A stretch of DNA of 9,153 bases, taken from positions 1 to 9,153 of the forward strand of contig NZ_JANYGJ010000084.1 in the NCBI RefSeq assembly GCF_025362455.1, in the 5' to 3' direction. Position numbers and translations under genes: made by a program. The notes beneath the pieces were generated by a model, which was not told the DNA's origin, made no database searches, and saw nothing but the letters and a program-made list of their open reading frames with translations. This DNA comes from Deinococcus sp. (GTDB lineage Bacteria > Deinococcota > Deinococci > Deinococcales > Deinococcaceae). Of the stretch, positions 6,667 through 9,153 are shown piece after piece; positions within the stretch are counted from its first letter, which is position 1, and each line of letters opens with the position of its first letter.

Positions 6667-7881
6667 ATGCCTGGAATTGCAATTATCGGTGCGCAGTGGG
6701 GAGACGAGGGTAAGGGCAAGATCACGGACTTTCTGGCGCCCAAGGCCGACTTCGTGGTGCGCTATCAGGGCGGCGCCAACGCCGGGCATACGGTGACGGC
6801 GGCGGGCCGGACCTTCAAGCTCAACCTGCTGCCCAGCGGCGTGCTGCACGAGGAGACCGTCAGCGTGCTGGGCGACGGTATGGTCATCGACCCCGAAAAG
6901 TTTCTGGCCGAGCGCCAGAACCTGCTCGACGCCGGGCTCAGCCCTGAGCTGCGGATCTCGGACCGGGCGCACCTGGTCTTGCCGCACCACAAATACGTGG
7001 ACGGACGCCAGGATTTCGTGGGCACCACCGGGCGCGGCATCGGCCCGGCCTACGCGGACCGGGCGCGGCGGGTGGGCATCCGCTTCGGCGACCTGGCCGA
7101 CCTGAGCGTGCTGCGCGAGCGCGTGGAGCGGCTGCTGGAAGCCAAACCCAACAGCACGGCGAATGCTGGCTGGGCCACGGTGGCCGACGCCCTGGGGTAC
7201 CTGTTGCCCATCCGCGACGCCCTCCTTCCGTTCGTCCATGACACCGGCTCGCAGCTCCGCGCCGCCCTGCGTGACGGCCAGAACGTGCTGTTCGAGGGCG
7301 CCCAGGCCACCTTGCTGGACCTGAATTACGGCACCTATCCCTTTGTCACCAGCAGCCATCCCAGCGTGGGCGGCGTCATCGTGGGCGCCGGAGTCAGCCA
7401 CAAGGCCATCAGCAAGGTCTACGGCGTCGCCAAGGCCTTCAACACGCGGGTGGGCAACGGCCCCTTCGCCACCGAGCTGTTCGGCGAGATGGAACACCGC
7501 CTGCGCGGCGACGGTTCGCAGCCCTGGGACGAGTTCGGCACCACCACCGGACGCGCTCGCCGGGTCGGCTGGCTGGACCTGACCCTGCTGCGCTACGCCG
7601 TGGAGGTCAACGGCCTCGACGGGCTGGTCATCAATAAAATGGACGTGCTGGCGGGCATTCCGGTGCTGAAAGTCGCCACCGATTTGGACGCGGCGGGAGT
7701 ACCCATCTACCGCGAGATGCCCGGCTGGGCCACCACCGACGGCGCCGAGGACCGCGCCAGCCTGCCCAGAGAGGCCCAGGCGTACCTCGATCTGATCGAG
7801 GAGAGCGTGAACTGCCCGGTGGTCATCTTCTCGGCAGGCCCGGCCCGCGAGCAGACCTACGGCTCGGTGAGCTGGGAATAG
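6667..7881 (+). CDS. purA: Adenylosuccinate synthetase
   Basis: PurA joins IMP and aspartate using GTP to give adenylosuccinate, the first committed step to AMP, in the cytosol. The 404-residue product is on the short side (E. coli has about 430). All signature elements are present: GDEGKGK (12-18) with the catalytic Asp, GGANAGHT (35-42) with the catalytic His, GTTGRGIGPAY (119-129), FEGAQATLLDLNYGTYPFVTSS in pieces (209-218 and 219-230), GTTTGRARRVGW (291-302), the guanine-specificity NKMD (323-326) and SAGPAREQT (389-397). The start follows AAAAGGAG with a 6-base gap; another ATG four bases earlier is out of frame. The terminator at 6523-6553 means purA needs its own promoter between 6554 and about 6650. 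A TTGACC lies at 6602, but no matching -10 is seen. Confidence 0.97.
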   Translation: MPGIAIIGAQWGDEGKGKITDFLAPKADFVVRYQGGANAGHTVTAAGRTFKLNLLPSGVLHEETVSVLGDGMVIDPEKFLAERQNLLDAGLSPELRISDRAHLVLPHHKYVDGRQDFVGTTGRGIGPAYADRARRVGIRFGDLADLSVLRERVERLLEAKPNSTANAGWATVADALGYLLPIRDALLPFVHDTGSQLRAALRDGQNVLFEGAQATLLDLNYGTYPFVTSSHPSVGGVIVGAGVSHKAISKVYGVAKAFNTRVGNGPFATELFGEMEHRLRGDGSQPWDEFGTTTGRARRVGWLDLTLLRYAVEVNGLDGLVINKMDVLAGIPVLKVATDLDAAGVPIYREMPGWATTDGAEDRASLPREAQAYLDLIEESVNCPVVIFSAGPAREQTYGSVSWE

Positions 7882-7904
7882 CGGCGGCTTGCCGGAAGGG
7901 GAGG

Positions 7905-7960
7905 ACGGCGCAGGCAAGACGGCGCAGAGAAAACGGCGCAGGGAAAACGGCGCAGGGAAG
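7905..7960. repeat. 14-base tandem repeat, four copies, downstream of purA
   Basis: ACGGCGCAG starts at 7905, 7919, 7933 and 7947, an exact 14-base period. The full unit is ACGGCGCAGGGAAA with small changes in the first two copies (GGCAAG and AGAAAA as tails). The array begins 24 bases after the purA stop and is not symmetrical, so it is neither a CRISPR nor a terminator. Confidence 0.9.
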
Positions 7961-8110
7961 TGGTCGTGCTGAGCTTGCCTGGGCATCCCCCGACTGCCTG
8001 GCGGACTTCTGTGGCAAGCGCTTCGGGCCATTCACGGGTGATCCTGACGGCCACGCGAGACCCTGGACCATCATCCACCCGACCAACCTCAACGTTCGTC
8101 CTGCCCTGTT

Positions 8111-8163
8111 CCCGTTGCCCGGCCCCCGTTGCCCAGCCCCGTTGCCCGGCCCCGTTACCCAGC
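8111..8163. repeat. 13/14-base tandem repeat, four copies; G-run strand is minus
   Basis: The unit CCCGTTGCCCGGC recurs with CGTT at 8113, 8127, 8140 and 8153, periods of 14, 13 and 13 bases; the last copy has GTTACCC. GG and AG alternate within the units (GGC, AGC, GGC, AGC), suggesting a 26-base double unit. On the minus strand it is a series of GGG runs separated by 2-4 bases. Confidence 0.88.
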
Positions 8164-8171
8164 CCCCAGTG

Positions 8172-8195
8172 TCTGATGGAGTCATCAGAATGACT
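8172..8195. promoter_or_regulatory. Two overlapping perfect inverted repeats upstream of folE
   Basis: TCTGATG/CATCAGA (8172-8178 and 8183-8189, 4-base loop) is a perfect 7-base inverted repeat. AGTCAT/ATGACT (8180-8185 and 8190-8195, 4-base loop) is a second perfect one using part of the same bases. Both cannot form at once as RNA. As DNA they would be two staggered operator sites ending exactly where a possible -35 (TTGCCG) begins. Confidence 0.45.
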
Positions 8196-8276
8196 TTGCC
8201 GGACCATCAACGGCCCTTCATAGTCTTAATAATCGCTACAGTTGGAGATCTGTATCCGGGTCTACACTAACCGGAT
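8196..8276 (+). promoter_or_regulatory. Probable folE promoter region with an inverted repeat
   Basis: TTGCCG (8196-8201) and CATAGT (8219-8224) are separated by 17 bases and each match the consensus at 4 of 6 positions. A second possible -10, TACACT (8263-8268), has only TTGGAG upstream at a short 15-base spacing. ATCCGG (8254-8259) and CCGGAT (8271-8276) form a perfect inverted repeat that flanks TACACT, a layout typical of a repressor site or of a leader hairpin. The zone is markedly richer in A and T than its surroundings. Which of the two start sites is real is undecided. Confidence 0.4.
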
Positions 8277-8333
8277 TCAAAGAGGCCGTAACCTGCGCCG
8301 CTACAGGTGGGCGGCCCGCAAAGGACGTGCGTT

Positions 8334-8945
<612 letters not shown>

Positions 8946-9021
8946 GGTAAGTAGCCGGTAAGTGGCAGCTCCGACCGGCGCCTTGGCTTCCGGCTGGGGC
9001 GCTTGCCATAGGCGTATCTGA
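8946..9021. other. Short gap between folE and a transposase end; possible insertion-sequence terminus
   Basis: GTAA occurs three times within 20 bases at the end of folE (8942, 8947 and 8958), the last two as GTAAGT. IS66-family elements usually have ends starting with GTAA, so the element's boundary may be at 8947 or 8958. The opposite end lies outside the window and the target duplication cannot be tested. A weak GC-rich stem, GCGCC with GGCGC at about 8979-9001, could act as a folE terminator but has no T-run. Confidence 0.3.
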
Positions 9022-9153
9022 TTAGCGATGCAGGTCCATCAGGGTTTGCACGGGGTCGTGGCCGCGCAGACGGGCGGTTTCGACGACGCTCTTGATCTGG
9101 GTGTAGCTGTTGGCACCCCGCGCGTTTTTGCTGCACTGGGACACTTTACGGGT
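9022..9153 (-). CDS. Transposase C-terminal end, probably IS66-like (runs off the window)
   Basis: Reading the minus strand from 9153 gives 43 residues before a TAA at 9024-9022. They begin TRKVSQCSKNARGAN and end TLMDLHR, with SVVETARLRGHDPVQ between. The pattern RKVSQ(C/G)(S/T)+N..GA, followed by a TAR..G..P helix, resembles the extreme C-terminus of IS66-family transposases. Most of the protein, including the catalytic DDE residues, lies beyond the window, so the family call is tentative and the copy could be a remnant. It is oriented towards folE, tail to tail, with its stop 77 bases after the folE stop. folE itself is intact, so any insertion did not damage it. Confidence 0.6.
   Translation of the reverse strand, partial: TRKVSQCSKNARGANSYTQIKSVVETARLRGHDPVQTLMDLHR

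Larger units (their letters stand above)
7882..8333. other. 452-base intergenic region between purA and folE, repeat-rich
   Basis: No gene is supported here. Open frames on the minus strand merely translate the repeats (for example Gly-Asn-Gly-Ala-Gly-Gln runs) and lack start signals. The region holds a 14-base array (7905-7960), about 150 bases of unremarkable sequence, a 13-base G/C-skewed array (8111-8163), two overlapping inverted repeats (8172-8195) and the AT-richer folE promoter zone (from about 8190). No convincing intrinsic terminator for purA is present. The structure resembles the small non-coding repeats known between Deinococcus genes, but I cannot assign it to a named family. 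Confidence 0.6.

Noticed and set aside
6661..8031. 456-codon open frame on the minus strand
   Set aside because: Antisense of purA plus the downstream repeats. purA has all its catalytic motifs on the plus strand.
7905..8163. Possible CRISPR array
   Set aside because: The units are 13-14 bases without spacers, and the two arrays are unrelated to each other. No cas gene is present.
7857..8210. 117-codon open frame on the minus strand crossing both intergenic arrays
   Set aside because: It only translates the two tandem repeats, overlaps the purA 3' end and lacks a ribosome-binding site.

Overview
The window is GC-rich, dense bacterial DNA. The best guess for the host is Deinococcus or a close relative in Deinococcota. 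This rests on base composition, on a DUF5693-type membrane protein directly followed by csaB (a pairing expected in bacteria whose SLH-domain S-layer proteins bind a pyruvylated wall polymer), on a compact 404-residue PurA, and on small non-coding tandem repeats between genes. The assignment is an inference; no rRNA or other marker gene is present.

Layout. Positions 1-4508 are all on the minus strand. In transcription order they hold a Leu/Phe/Val-dehydrogenase-like gene (3456-4508), a uridine kinase gene udk (2774-3397), a DUF5693 multi-pass membrane protein (551-2566) and csaB, cut by the window edge (1-551). The last two overlap by one base and must be co-expressed. A divergent intergenic region (4509-4850) separates this block from the plus-strand genes. 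These are a highly repetitive E2-like protein (4851-6428) closed by a clear rho-independent terminator (6523-6553), purA (6667-7881) and folE (8334-8945). Between purA and folE lie 452 bases without a gene, with two unrelated short tandem-repeat arrays and a cluster of inverted repeats near the folE promoter. The right edge carries the last 43 codons of a transposase, probably IS66-like, on the minus strand.

How the genes fit together. purA (AMP branch of purine synthesis), udk (pyrimidine salvage) and folE (first step from GTP to folate/pterins) are nucleotide-linked housekeeping genes, but they lie in separate transcription units. DUF5693 plus csaB form a cell-envelope pair. The two divergent genes in the middle are the most unusual. 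The dehydrogenase homologue lacks the catalytic lysine of its family (GGGK is replaced by GGAA). The E2-like protein keeps the outline of a 2-oxoacid dehydrogenase E2 subunit (peripheral-subunit-binding domain, long linker, C-terminal acyltransferase-like domain) but has no lipoyl domain and no active-site histidine, and it has lost most of the basic residues normally used to bind E3/E1. Both look like repurposed, possibly non-catalytic members of metabolic enzyme families. They are the best candidates here for undescribed biology.
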